This document shows, in pieces, positions 20,640 to 32,692 of a DNA stretch of 64,000 nt (position 1 is its first letter; each line of letters begins with the position of its first letter). A program made the translations under genes and the position numbers. The stretch comes from Gautieria morchelliformis (Eukaryota > Basidiomycota > Agaricomycetes > Gomphales > Gomphaceae), in assembly GCA_015179125.1 (NCBI GenBank), contig WHVA01000009.1:434001-498000 (forward strand). The letters are read 5' to 3'. The notes under the pieces are model-generated. The model had not been told where the DNA came from, made no database searches, and was given only the letters and a program-made list of their open reading frames with translations.

Positions 20640-23600
20640 TAGGGCGTGGAAATGGGGCCAGGCTTATCGGGATATGACTTGTGAAAATCAGAGACGAGGT
20701 CAGAGGTGTGATCGACTTCCATGGCGGAAATCCAGGAAGTCTCTTCGTCGGTGTTTTCATAGCCTGCCCACTTGACTAGGTGCTGGAGTTGGCAGCGGTA
20801 TCGTCTGTCAAGCTTGGAGTTGAGAATTTCCGAGATTTCATATTCCGGTTCTCCGTCGATGATTACCGGCGGAGGCGGAGGTTGTTGTCAATTCGGAATT
20901 GTATTCGGAACTGCAGGCTCAAGCATAGAGACGTGGAATACCGGGTGTACTGTGCGCATATTGTCAGGAAGTCTGAGGGTGAAAGAATGACTGCCGGCCT
21001 TAGCGATGATCTCGTAAGGTCCAAGGTATTTTTCAGAGAGTTTCTTTGAGGGGCGAGTAGTGCGGAAGTTTTCAGCTTTGACAAAGACTTTGTTGCCTAT
21101 CTCGAATGCCGGTTGCGGAAGTCGTTTCCGATCGGTGGAAGTTTGGTATCTCTTTTGGGCAGCGGATATGTTCTCTCGGAGGTGCTGGTGAAGGTCGTCG
21201 AGTTCCACAACGAAATCTCGGGCTCTTGCAGAGGCGAGGTCGCGTTCAGGGTGGATGGCGAGATTCGGGTGGTAGCCCTTGTTGGCGTAGAAGGGCGAAA
21301 TTCCAGTGGTAGCGGAAGGTGCATTGTTGTAGGCAAATTCTGTGAGCGGAAGGAGGTCGGACCAATTGCTGTGTTGGTAGTTGCAATAGATGCAGAGATA
21401 CTGTTCAAGGGTCTGATTAGTACATTCCGTTTGTCCGTCTCCTTCGGGATGATAACCGGAAATGAAGTGGAGTTTCATGTCGAGAGCCTTGCCGAGCATG
21501 CGGAAAAAGGAGGACACGAATTCGGATCCACGGTTGGAAGTCACATGGGAAGGGATTCCGTGCTTGGAAAAGATGTGGAGCATGAAGAGCTGTGCGAGCT
21601 GGGCGGAAGTGATGGTGTCGTATGTCAGAATAAAGATGGACTGCTTTGTGAGGCGGTCAACAATCACTAGAATGGCATCATAGCCAGATGACTTAGGAAG
21701 TTTCTCAATGAAATCCATGGATATCGAATTCCACGGTTGTTCCGGGATCGGAAGTTGCTTCAGGAGGCCGTAGGGTTTGTGATGTTGAGGCTTGGCTCGC
21801 ATACAGGTGGTGCATGACTTGCAGTAGTCTTGGACCATCGTGCAGAGGAGAGGCCAAGTATAGGTACGTCGGATTATGTTGAGGGTTTTGTTCTGGCCTT
21901 GGTGTCCTGAGAGCGGATGATCGTGGCTTTGCTGGAGTAGGCAAAGTCGTAGATCGTTGGTATCCGGAACGTAAATCCGGGACTTGTACCGGAGAAATCC
22001 GTCGGAATCGAGGGACCATCCAGGACTGGTTGGGTCATCGAGGTGGGCTGCAGAGATGGGATCGGAACGAAGTGCGGAATGGATGTCATAATGGAGAGAC
22101 TCGGTGTCCATAATAATCGAGGCGCGGAGTAGCGGAAACTGCAATGCTGTGGCACGCAGGGATGATGCCAGTTGCTCAGTCGAGAATACTGGGCAAAAAT
22201 TGTGTGGATTAATGCTGGCATAGTCGCTACTTCCCTCTTTTGGGTAGACATCCCAACGTCTAGTGAGTGCGTCGGGTTTTGCTCCGAGCTTTCCGGGGCG
22301 GAAGCGGATCACCATGTTGAACTGTGAGAGATATTCAGACCAGTGGACTTGACAGCGAGTTAAAATCTTAGTAGTTGCAAAATACTCAAGGTTCTTATGA
22401 TCCGTTACAACGTCGATCGGATAAGTTGGACCTTCGAGATAGTGTCTCCAGATTTTGAAGGCTTCGAAAATCACAAGTAGTTCCTTATCGTGGACGTCGT
22501 AGTTGAGTTCCGGGGCGGAAAAGGTGTGGGAATGAAAGGTGATCGGATGAATTTCTCCGTCGTCGGGGGAAATGATGGAAAGAATGGCGGCTAGCGCATA
22601 GTCGGAAGCGTCGGTTTCGAGTACAAGTTGGGCATCAGGAATCCAGAAACCGAGTATGGGAGCCGTGGTGAAGGCCGATTTGAGGGCTTCAAATGGAGAA
22701 CGGCATTCCGGAGTGAAATTCCATGGGGCACCCTTCCTGGTGAGACGCGTGAGCGGAACAGTAATGTCAGAAAAATTATAAATGAAACACCGGTAAAAGT
22801 TGGCAAAGCCAAGGAAAGACTGTACATCCTTAACATGTCGGGGTTCCGGCCATTCTTGAATTGCCTTGACCTTGTCCTCTGCCATGGTAAGACCCGTAGG
22901 AGAGAGGATGTAGCCTAGGTATTCGACCGTGTCGCGATGCCATTCGCATTTCTCTGCTTTTGCGTAGAGATGGTGTTTGCGTAGGCGGCGGAGTACTTTG
23001 CAGACATGTTCCCGATGTTTTTCCGGTGTGTCGGAATAGATGAGGATGTCATCAATGTAGACTAGGACACATACGTCGAGAAGGTCTGAAAATACATCGT
23101 TCATAAATCGCTGGAAAGCGGCGGGAGCATTGGTTAGACCGAAAGGCATGACGACCCACTCGAAAGCACCGTAGCGGGTGTGGAAGGTGGTTTTCCACTC
23201 GTCACCTTCCCGGATGCGGACAAGGTGATAAGCGTGCTGGAGGTCAATTTTGGTGTAGATCTTCGCCCTGCGGGGAGTGTCGAGTAGATTGGAAATGCGC
23301 GGAAGTGGATATTTGTCCTTCTTAGTGAGGGTGTTTAGTCGGTGGAAATCGACGCAGAGGCGGAGAGATCCATCCTTCTTCTTGACAAAAAGGACCGGAG
23401 CACCGTGCGGAGACAGCGAAGGGCGGATGAAGCCCATGTTGAGATGTTCATCAACGAACTTGCAGAGAGTTTGGAGTTCACTTTGTGAAAAAGAATAGAT
23501 CGGTCCAAGGGGCGGAGATGCTCCTTCTTCCAAATCTATCTTCAGATCATAAGGTCGATGTTCAGCAGGTTTATCGGCTTTGGCCTTATTGAACACGTCC

Positions 23601-23914
23601 GGGAAGTCACAATATTCTTCTGGAACTGAGCTCATGTCGACCGGAGCGGAAGTCGAGGCGGAACGAGCCTTGACTGAAGCCGAGTCGGAAAGGTGAAGCT
23701 GGAAAATGGTCGTGTCTTCTTGCCGTTGCAATACACGGAAAGCGTGGCGGAAATGAGCGCAATTCGAGGAGCTTCGAGGGATGGAGGTGCTAAAGCGGGA
23801 CCGGAGTGCGGAACTGAATCCATGAGCGGAGTTGCAGAAGAGGCCTGAGCCATCTTGCGGACGACGTCGGAATAGACGGAAGTTGATTAGGCATAATACT
23901 GTATTATGACACAC
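20640..23914 (-). mobile_element. Chromovirus A pol region (RT, RNase H, integrase, chromodomain)
   Basis: Minus strand. Going downstream: reverse transcriptase (PHGAPVLFVKKKDGSLRLCV; active site VYIDDILIYS), RNase H (LVLETDASDYALAAILS), the integrase zinc-binding region (HDHPLSGHQGQNKTLNI and CTTCMRAKP), the catalytic core (SMDFIEKLPKSSGYDAI, GSEFVSSFF) and a chromodomain-like end (YRCQLQHLVKWAGYENTDEE, about 20760-20830). The order RT-RNaseH-integrase-chromodomain defines the chromovirus branch of Ty3/Gypsy. Confidence 0.88.
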
Positions 23915-24866
23915 GAATGCCCGAATAACTTGTCGAATAAGTATGCCGTTCAGTGAATAAGTGAACCGATGAATTCACGAAACAAGAGGGTTGCCCGAAT
24001 GGGGCTCGCCTATCTACAGTCGTAGCAAATAGCTCGCAGCACTTGACGACGTAACGTGCAAGATATCGCGGAATGGCTGTCTAAGTTTCGACAGTCCCTT
24101 CGCTGGCGAAGGTCCCTTCAGAGCCCTCGCCACAGCACAGAAAGTAGTTCGAAGCTAAGTAAACGAAGATGAAGTATGAGAACTCACCAGCGATGCCTAA
24201 GTCCTTGGCTGGTTGAAGATAGAAATCTTCAACGGAGCTCAAGACGATGATCACAGTGAGGTCAAGTTGCACAAGATGGACGACGTATGATAATTGAACT
24301 GGGGAATATACATCGAAAGGAAACTACTTATATGAATGCTCATAAGGTATCAGCAAATAGAAAGAGGCCGTCACAAGTCAGGTTGGATAGGGGTGCGCAG
24401 TCATGATACTAGGTAGATGGAATAAACATACAATAGAGTGAGGGAGAATGCGAAGTGAAACGATGGAGAGTAAAGGGAGCAAAGGCACTTATGGACAAAA
24501 CCATGTTTGGGACCCGCATACATGCTACCCTGCACGGGCTCTTCGTTACTGGTTGATCCCGCACGGCCTATGAAGAAGACGTCCTGCGATCACACTTTGG
24601 CCATACGAACACCCCAATGGGGTTGATTAAGAAGATGATGGGGTTAATGATGAACCATCATTCCGGGTGAATGGTATCGATCAATCGATGGCGTGCCTGC
24701 TACGAAATGTGCGAGCACGAATAGCGGTTCGGAGAATGGGGCGAACAGCGGATAGAGTGGACGTAGAGGGGAAGTGGTCGTAGGTGCGGCGGAACTCTGG
24801 CGAAGATGCTAGGGAGTGACAAGGGGGAACATAGAGGTAGCGTGTAGAGAAATAAACCTCATGACA
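23888..24866 (-). repeat. LTR B copy inside chromovirus A
   Basis: A diverged B-family LTR ending CTCATGACA, lying between the protease and pol of A. It is flanked by a 12-base direct repeat ACGGAAGTTGAT (23876-23887 and 24868-24879), longer than the 5-bp duplications of the other B copies. It appears older than the other B copies, judging by its divergence. Confidence 0.72.
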
Positions 24867-24879
24867 AACGGAAGTTGAT

Positions 24880-26702
24880 CCGGGGTACAGAACTGTATTG
24901 ACCCAATGCCCAGTTAATTGACGGATTATATCGGGTGAGCCAATTGTGTCCTAGTACAACGGAACAGCTAGCATCTAGCGGAGTAACTAAAACATAACTT
25001 CATGGTTGTCCCCGGTAGCAAAACAGATAGACAGGTCCACGACTTGGGAAATTGCCGTGTTAGACCGACCCCGTCGAAAAGGCAAGCGGAATTGTCGGAA
25101 TGTTGCAGGTTGGAAGTTTATGTTTCAAAACCAAAGTCGAATCGAGGAAACAGTGAGTCGAACCGGATCGATCAATGCTGTGAATGGGGTGCGGAAATTG
25201 TGTCGGAAGTGAGCGGAACAGAGAGGGAGTCGAGGACGAAAGAGCGGATGCATTGAGTTAACCTTGTTTGTGCACGAATGGGTCAACACAGCCCTCAGCT
25301 CGTGCGGAGGCCGGAGGACTGCTGACTATTTTTTGCATCGTAGTGGAGCCGCTTCGGTATTTCTCTTCCCACTTCGCCGCACGGCCCTTGGCCTTGCAGC
25401 GGAAGCAGAAGCTCGAGTGCAATCGCGAGCGAACGTGACCCTCCTTGCCGCAGAAGAGGCAAAGGTTGTTGTCCATGCGACGCCTGGCGTTCTACCAGGG
25501 GTAAGTTTTCCGTCCTTCCCAAGTTTGTCGGAAAGGTCCGGAGTGCTCTTCCGGGCGTTGGTGTTGGAACCAGAGGCCCTGGTTATTGCGAGGGGTGGAG
25601 TTGTTGTTCCGGTTGCTGGAGTTGGATCTGGAACTGTTGTTGTTGTTGTTTCCAGAGTTGTTGTTTCCGGAATTAGTCTTCTTCTTGGTCTTTATCAGAC
25701 TTTTGTCGAAGACTTGTCGTTCTTGCTCTGGGCGGAGGTTTCGCGAGCAATCTCGGAGTGTCTTCCCAGTAGCGCGAATCAATGGATTGGGCTAAATTAC
25801 AAAGGTCGTAAGGGTGGCGGGTTTTCCGACGTGGGCAATTTCATCCTTGATCCCGGGATGGCCACCCATGTAAAACTGGTGTCGGAGTGCGGCTTCTCCC
25901 CATTGGACTTGAGGAGCGAGCTGCTGGAATGTGACGATATATTTAGCTATCTTATGAGTGTCTTTCATACGAAGCTTATCGAGTTCATTTTCCGCATTGG
26001 CCAAATGGTCCGAAGTTGCTGCGGAGTTCGGAAATGAAGTTGTGGTAATCGTCGGCCCAGTCGATGAGAGCGAACGGATCCATGAGGGCGGGTTGAAGTA
26101 GTCGAGAGCCATGCCTCGGAGATAGGAAAGGGTGTAATGACCTTTCATTCGTCGTCGGAAAGGCGTCGGGATGATCGCGGGAAGTGAGTTGAAGCTGGAC
26201 CAGAAATGGCTGGAGCTTCTTGGGGTCGGAACCGTCAATTGATCTGGTTCGCGGACCTTTGTCTTGGGGCGAGGTGGTGCTTGGGCCGGGCGCTGGAGTT
26301 GTCCGGCTAGCATTGCGATGGCTTGTGCAAGATCCAGAACTGGCGCGGGGGGAACTGGGTGGCGGGATCTGAGGTGGGATTGGAGGTGGAGGACCGCCGG
26401 GTGGGCCGCCATGAGGGCCGCCTGGGGGTGGTCCTGGTGGTGGTGGTGGTGCTGGGCGTCGGAATGACGCTGCTGTTTGTTCCCGCTGCTACTCGTCGAA
26501 TTCCCATCATAGTCGGGATTGTCGTCGGATTAGCGTCGGGAACTTCTTCGAAGCGTTGCAGAATAGCATCGGAGAGCTCATCAGCACGAGAGCTGCTGGA
26601 GGGTTCCGCGTGTCTTGGTGCTGCAGATCTAAGACTGCCAAAATAAGAGAGAGCTTCAACAGCTCCTGCTCGAGCTGAAGTAGCTGTGGTACGAGGAGGC
26701 AT
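24880..26702 (-). mobile_element. Chromovirus A gag and protease region
   Basis: Minus strand. The N-terminal Gag begins MPPRTTATSARAGAVEAL at 26702. The Gag core is near 25800-26200, a zinc-knuckle region (CLFCGKEGH) near 25460, and a protease tail with the typical phrase VVLGHNWLTRYNPSINW near 24930. The region directly precedes pol and follows the 5' LTR. Confidence 0.75.
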
Positions 26703-26745
26703 AGTGATAGGTATCGGGTGGGAATCAGATAATACTGTTACGTAT

Positions 26746-27866
26746 TGTTACGACCGTTCATTTCCGACTTCCGACCCTCAGCTCCGCAACACCTTCCGCC
26801 CCTCCGATATTTCCGCAACACCTTCCACCCCTCCGATATTTCCGACATTCCGCCCCTTGTACATTTCCCTTGTTCTTTCGACTCTATTACTCGGACCCCA
26901 CCGGACCCACCTCACCGTTCATCAAGATCATACCTCCGGTCCTCCTTGTGTTTCGTTGTCAGATATGTTTTCCCCACCCCTTGTTCCTTGCCATTGTTCT
27001 ACCTTACCCTGAACCCCCCTTGTAGTCCCATTGTTCCCAATTAGTTAGTTCCCACGCATTGTCTACTCGACTTCCGCTTCCCCCGGAATTTGCTTAGTAC
27101 TACACCATTACCTGTTGTTGGGTGCATTTATGCTCCTGCACCAAAATCAAGCATAATATGTTCAATTTATTGTGTGGTGTTTCCAATTGTTTCTCACATT
27201 GTTCTTGTACCATGCATCCATTTCTCTGATTATTTTCGAAAATTTCCAGTCACTCCCTATCTCTCCATTCCACTTTGTTATCTCTATTTTCACAGGCGGC
27301 TGCACCCAGCGGAGTTTGAAATGATTTCGACGCGGGAGCTCTTGGGCGCTAAAGGGCCGGGTGCACGTATATGCCTTCTGAGACAGGATTATACTCCTCT
27401 CTCAGTGACAATAAATTCACTGAGAGAGGCAAGTAGTATTCTTTGTATTTTCATAACATGTTGACTGAAAATCATGTAGTACATTTGATTCTAGGTATTG
27501 TATTAATACATCAGTGACAATAAATTCACTGAGAGAGTACATTTGATTCTAGCTTTCTAAGAACTCTACCGAACCTTCCCTGCCATAGCCCCTAGTTGCT
27601 AACACCTGTTGTCTCAGCTCTTGTATAAAAGCCTGTCATGTATGTCTGTTATTCTGCAATCAGATAATCGCCTTCGATACTTGATTTCCTTCGCTCCATC
27701 TCCTGTTCTTAGTACAGCGAGTCTAGAAAGATCTCAGTCTCTCTCCGCCTTCCGCCTCAGTTCCGACTCAAGTTCCGACCAACCTTTGGTTCAGTACTTT
27801 CTGACTTCCGACTCAGTTCCGAAATACTTAGGACGATAGTTCATTGGGGGTACAACCTATAAGTCG
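26746..27866 (+). repeat. Plus-orientation A LTR inserted in the 5' LTR of chromovirus A
   Basis: Ten bases of the host 5' LTR edge (TGTTACGTAT, 26736-26745) are followed directly by TGTTACGACC, the start of a second, oppositely oriented A LTR. Its TATA box (TATAAAAG) is at about 27624. It is interrupted by a 485-bp insert (27119-27603). Together with the host LTR to its right it forms an inverted pair. Confidence 0.78.
27119..27603. mobile_element. 485-bp insert with 9-bp target duplication
   Basis: Inserted in an A LTR and flanked by ACCTGTTGT (27110-27118 and 27604-27612). It has no coding capacity and no clear terminal inverted repeats. Inside is a perfect 12-bp-arm hairpin (CTCTCTCAGTGA, 8-base loop CAATAAAT, TCACTGAGAGAG, near 27398-27430); its core CAGTGACAATAAATTCACTG recurs near 27510. 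A 9-bp duplication is typical of Mutator-like transposases, so a non-autonomous MULE-type element is the best guess. Confidence 0.6.
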
Positions 27867-28493
27867 GAACTGGAAAGGACAGTGGCTTCAACTTGTAGGT
27901 TGCGCCCCCAATGAACTATCGTCCTAGGTATTTTCGGAAATGGGTCGGAAGTCGGAATACACTGAACTGAAGGTTCGTCGGAACTTGAGGTGGAATTGAG
28001 GCGGAAGACGGAAGGCGGAGAGATGGAGGTCTTGCTAGACTCGCTGTGCTAAGAACAGGAGATAGAGCGAAGGAAATCAAGTATCGAAGGTGATTATCTG
28101 ATTGCAGAATAACAGACATACATGACAGGCTTTTATACAAAGAGCTGAGACAACAGGTAATGGGGTAGTACTAAGCAAATTCCGGGGGAAGCGGAAGTCG
28201 AGTAGACAATGCGTGGGAACTAACTAATCGGGAAACAATGGGACTACAAGGGGGGTTCAGGGTAAGGTAAAACAATGGCAAAGAACAAGGGGTCGGGAAA
28301 ACATGTCTGACAACGAACTTCAAGGGTGACCGGATATATGGTCTTGATGAACGATGAAGCGGGTCCAGTGGGTCCAAGTAATAGAGTCGAAAGAACAAGG
28401 GAATAGAACAATGGGCGGAATGTCGGAACTATCGGAGGGGCGGAAAGTGTTGCGGAACTGAAGGTCGGAAGTCGGAAATGAACGGTCGTAACA
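27867..28493 (-). repeat. 5' LTR of chromovirus A (main part)
   Basis: Minus-orientation A LTR ending GGTCGTAACA at 28493. It faces the plus-orientation LTR to its left, so the two form a large inverted repeat centred near 27878. The U3 edge (28390-28493) carries the TTCCG array; the TATA box is near 28130 on the minus strand. Confidence 0.82.
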
Positions 28494-29193
28494 GGATGGA
28501 AGGGTGCATGTTTTGTTGGAAACACTGAAGAAATACAATATCGACACGATGACACAATTACAAAGCAGAATCAACTCATCGATATTCTTCTGAACGCATA
28601 CATAATACAACGACTTATGCCCGAGATCGCCGAACACACAACTACCCACTCGACCCAATCCAATACACACCCCTGATTATCCCGATGTCACGGGAATCCA
28701 CACCATGGTCCAGATCACCACTAAAGACCCTTCCCAAGCACGCCGAGCCCGAACCAGGTGGCACACACCCTAGAGTCACATGACCCAATCAAGGGACATG
28801 ACGTGTCAACCCGACCCTGCCTGTAGTTAGACCACATCTCCTATCCACTCCCAAAACCCGTTCCCTTTTTCTGTTTTACGCTCTACACCCCAACTCAATT
28901 TGTACAACACCCGTCGACACTCCTATCAACGGCTATGTGCCGTTCCCCCCCATCCCACCTTACTTTTGTTCCCATTCCATGAATACTAAGACCGCCAAGT
29001 ACTAGTATCAACTGATAAATAGCTAGCTCCATGTACCATAAAGTAGCAGCGAAATCCTACCCTATTTTGCTCTACATTGCTTTAGTTAAATTCTTGATAG
29101 CATATATCATAAAACACATATATTTAATTGTGTGTGCAGGTATTCTTGCTACCTTTGATTTCTACTCGATTTATCTCACGTTCAGAGATTAAA
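28494..29193. other. Unassigned sequence between elements A and B
   Basis: I recognise no coding sequence. It may be the 3' part of the B fragment that follows or an unrelated spacer. It shows no similarity to element F, which flanks the other edge of chromovirus A. Confidence 0.3.
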
Positions 29194-30545
29194 TCATATC
29201 ATTTTCAATATCATTTTCAATACTAACAAGATGTTTAACATGAAGGTTTCTTCTTCGCCGAGTTTCATGATTAGCTCGAAGGCAGCTGCACTGATTAGGC
29301 TTATATGCGGTGTTGCCCTCTTTGTCGGAGGCGGATCAGGAGGCAAAGAATGGAATGGGAGGTGGTCATCAATCAGCGATTCTGTACATGGTGCACAGGG
29401 GAGAGAATGGCTCGGAATGGGCTCTGTTTCTGGTCGAATAGGTTCGGGTTCTATTATGCTTTCTTTCGTGACTGAAAATGGATGGATGAGATTGTTAGGA
29501 AGTGATATGGAGGAATCAGAGGAGTGATTCTCGATCGGCTTGGTTGAGAGAAGTAATGGTTTGCCATCCACGTCAAACGTCCGCTCATAACCAGAAAGAT
29601 TCGGAATGGGAGCGGGTGAGGAAGTGACATCCGGTGGAAGGACCGGGACATAGGAGAGTGGTCCAATCACCGCATTCGGGACATAACCCAAGGATGGCGG
29701 GGACGAATGCGAACCAGGAACTGGCAGTGGCGAAGTCATCAAGGCAGTGTGGAGTTTGGGGATACTGTCAAATATAGCCAGAGGGGAAATCATCGTACAG
29801 GCCATAGCGACCGTCATACGTGGGAGCATGGAATCGGTGCTGGAAGGAAAGGTGATTGAGAGAGAGCCCCAATCGATAGTGGGTTTCATAGAGCGAATCC
29901 ACGGGAGCCTGAGAATGATCGTGGCTGAAGGGTGTAACTTTGTGACAAGTAGCGAAATGTCCTGCGAAGAGGAGTCGCTGAAAGTAGGGACGGAGTTAGA
30001 GAGACCAGGAAGGTGTACATGGATGATGAAGGCTGAATCGGAATGGGAGCTAATAGAAGCGAATAAGCACACAGGTGGTACAGAGTAGATAGGGTTGTTA
30101 TTTGGAGAGACAGAGCAGGTATGAGTAAGAGTTGTGGAAAATGAGTCGGAGTCCAGTGGGAGAGAAGGTCCAGGTCCGCCAAGTAGGGCAGAAATCTGTG
30201 CGAAGGATTGGTACAGGGAAGGGCGACCTGCGAAGGGGTAAGGCTGTCCCGCGAATAAACAAGGGTCAGGCCCGCCAGATGGGGCAGGAATCTGTGTAGA
30301 GGGGCATTGCAGGGGAGGTTGTCCCTCGAAGGGGTGAGGTTTGCGGGGGAAGGCGACCTATGAAAGGGTGAGGCTGTCCCACAAATAGAAGTGGTGCAGG
30401 CCCTTCAGGTGGGGCAGGAGTCTGTGCAAAAAGTTGTTGTGGGAGAGGTTGTCCCACGAATAGAAGTGGCGTAGAGTGCATGTGTAGAAAGGGGTGACGA
30501 GTAGATGGAATATGGCTTTGACTGTAGCTGTTAGTTCAATTATAC
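29194..30545 (-). mobile_element. Gypsy element B fragment: protease and partial gag
   Basis: Minus strand. A proline-rich Gag remnant (about 30166-30490, LLFVGQP repeats like the B gag at 11530-12280) is followed by a protease-type region whose phrase LLVTKLHPSATIILRLPW (about 29935) matches Gypsy proteases. The central gag and nearly all pol are missing. It directly follows the 5' LTR at 30546. A broken fossil. Confidence 0.65.
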
Positions 30546-31573
30546 GGTCAAGATTGGTTTTTAGGTGTTAATATCTTGTATTAGTGAACACAGCAAATGC
30601 CCGAATAACTTGTGCGAATAAGTATGCCGTTCGGCAAAGAGGATGAACCAATAAATGTTCACAAGATAAGAGGGCTGCCCGAATGGAGCTCGCCCTATCT
30701 ACAGTCATAGTGAAATAGCTCATGGCACTTGACGATGTAACGTGCAAGGTGTCATGGAAGGGTTGTCTAAGTAGTTCAATCCCTTCGCTGGCGAAGGCAC
30801 TCCTTCGGAGCACTTCGCCGACAGCACAGAAAATAGTTCAAAGGCTAAGGTAACGAAGATGAAGTATGAGAACTCACCAGTGGTGCATAAGTCCTCTTCT
30901 GGTCGAAGATAGGAATCTACAGGAGAAGGCTCAAGATGATAGTCACAGCGAGGTCAAGTTTGCACAAGATGGACATATGATAATTGAACTAGGGAGTATA
31001 CATGCGAATGTAAACTACTTATATCGAATGCTTGTATGGTAACAGCGAATAGGAAAGAGGCCGTCATGAGTCAGGGCTGGATAGGGGTGTGCAGTCATGA
31101 TACAAATTGATGGAATAAACACACAATAGAACGAAAGAAGGGTGCGAACATGAAACAATGGGGAGGAAAGAGGGCGAAGGCACCTATGTACGGAAATATG
31201 CCTTGGGACCCGCATATACACCACCCTGCATGGACTCTTCGTCTGCTGGGTTGATCCCACACGACCTACAGGTAGGACGTCCCGCGAATGCATCATGGCC
31301 ATATGAATCACCTAAAGGGGTTGATCGAGAAGGTGATGGGGTTAGTGATGAACCATCATGCTGGGTAAATGGGATCGATCATATTTGATGGCGTGTCTGC
31401 TGGGGAAATGTGTGAGCAGCGAATAGTCATTTGGAGAATGGGGCAAACAGCGAATGGAGCGAACGTAGAGGAAGAATGGTCGAAGGGTGGGGCAAACTCA
31501 GGCAAAGATGCAGGGGGAGTGATGAGGGGGAACATAGAGACAGCGGGGTAAGGGAAATAGACAGGTCATGACA
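30546..31573 (-). repeat. 5' LTR of the second B fragment
   Basis: About 1,028 bp, ending GTCATGACA at 31573, with the B leader (GTATAATTGAACTAACAG on the minus strand) on its left exactly as at 12862. Its right edge cuts into the gag of element I, so B inserted there. Confidence 0.83.
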
Positions 31574-32692
31574 CCATGCTGGAGGATGTCCAGATGGCTC
31601 TCTGCTCGTGTGGGGAACGTGGGACTCCATGTCAAAGCTCGCGACAGTCCACAGCCAACAAACGTGGCCACAACGTGGAAGACCCACAGCGAAAAGAACT
31701 GGACCGGCAGCGAATGCCCCTGCCAGCCGCCTCGGTCGAACAGGATGTGCGGTTCAGAAATGAACTGCAAGGAGAACCGGATGCCCCTACAGACAGCCGT
31801 AAGATGATCCAACAGATCATCAGAGAGCAGGCTGCCTCAGAGCCAGACTCTGAAGCTACGATGGAGAGCTTAGAGCTCGAAGCCGAGCACTGGCAGCAAA
31901 AAGAGGCCCCAGCCGCATGCCGCCATATGCGGGCCCTCGAACTGCTAGCGAAGAACGCTGAGGAAGCGGTGGCCCAGAGCCATGCCACTCAGCAGCCCAA
32001 TGAGCAGCTTGCATGCACCGTGCAAGAAGCATGACAGGCGTGCACAGCCTACAACAGCAGGCTGCCCATCCGCAACACGGGGCTAACTGGGGACACCCGG
32101 CACAGGACCCCCCTAGTCCAAGAGCACAAAATGCTCCAGACCCCAAGCCCGACCCAGGCCCAGCCCCAACTAGGGCATACAACAACCTGCCCCACGTGAT
32201 GTCACAGTCGCGCGAAAGATCCATGGCACTGACGAAAGGGCAGGGCATACCAGATCAAGTGGACAGTTCACATGAGCTGTACGACAGGATCACACAGATG
32301 ATCCGCGTGGCACTAGCAGACGCCACTGACACAGACCCTGAAAAGTCTGTGCTAGCAAAAGCCGGCGTGAAGCTGGCACACCCTGAGCCATATGCTGGGG
32401 GATCAGACCTTGAAGAGTTTGAGATCTTCCTTGCAGCCATCCTATGATGGCTGAAAATGAACTGCCTCCTGGGGCCAACCAGCATAGACATGCAGGTCGG
32501 CTATGTGGGCACTCACCTGATCGGTGAAGCCCAGGAGTGGTTCCTCCAAAATGTGGAATATTTCGACCGCTAGGTCCGCAATTGGACCCTGGAAACAGTG
32601 ATGCAGGGCCTGCAATAGAGGTTCCTGCACAAACTGACATACCACCACACTTTGAATACATTTGACACGGTCTTCATGTTTCGGTGTGTCAT
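31574..32692 (+). mobile_element. Gypsy element I gag fragment
   Basis: Plus strand. It encodes a Gag of the common basidiomycete Gypsy type: a charged coiled region (EEAVAQSHATQQPNEQLA), then the core phrases YAGGSDLEEFEIFLAA (about 32390) and LIGEAQEWFLQNVEYFDR (about 32520). The same Gag family occurs at 48611-49940. It is bounded on the left by a B LTR and on the right by repeat R. Broken, with several breaks; no pol present. Confidence 0.7.

Larger units (their letters stand above)
18516..28493 (-). mobile_element. Gypsy chromovirus A with antisense zinc-cluster gene
   Basis: A Ty3/Gypsy element on the minus strand: 5' LTR (26736-28493, interrupted), gag-protease (about 24880-26702), pol with reverse transcriptase, RNase H and integrase (20888-23914), a chromodomain-like end (about 20660-20860), an antisense zinc-cluster gene (19293-20400), a purine-rich tract next to the 3' LTR (minus strand, about 19174-19184) and the 3' LTR (18516-19171). 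A B LTR sits between protease and pol, and a plus-orientation A LTR sits inside the 5' LTR. The flanks (CTGGT and GGATG) do not match, so recombination or rearrangement has affected an edge. Mostly readable, with a few breaks; moderately young. Confidence 0.85.

Noticed and set aside
25264-26037. 257-codon plus-strand ORF
   Set aside because: Antisense of the chromovirus A gag; no independent domain.
27400-27540. Spaced direct repeats suggestive of a CRISPR-like array
   Set aside because: Only two copies of the CAGTGACAATAAATTCACTG hairpin core; eukaryotic context and no spacer series.
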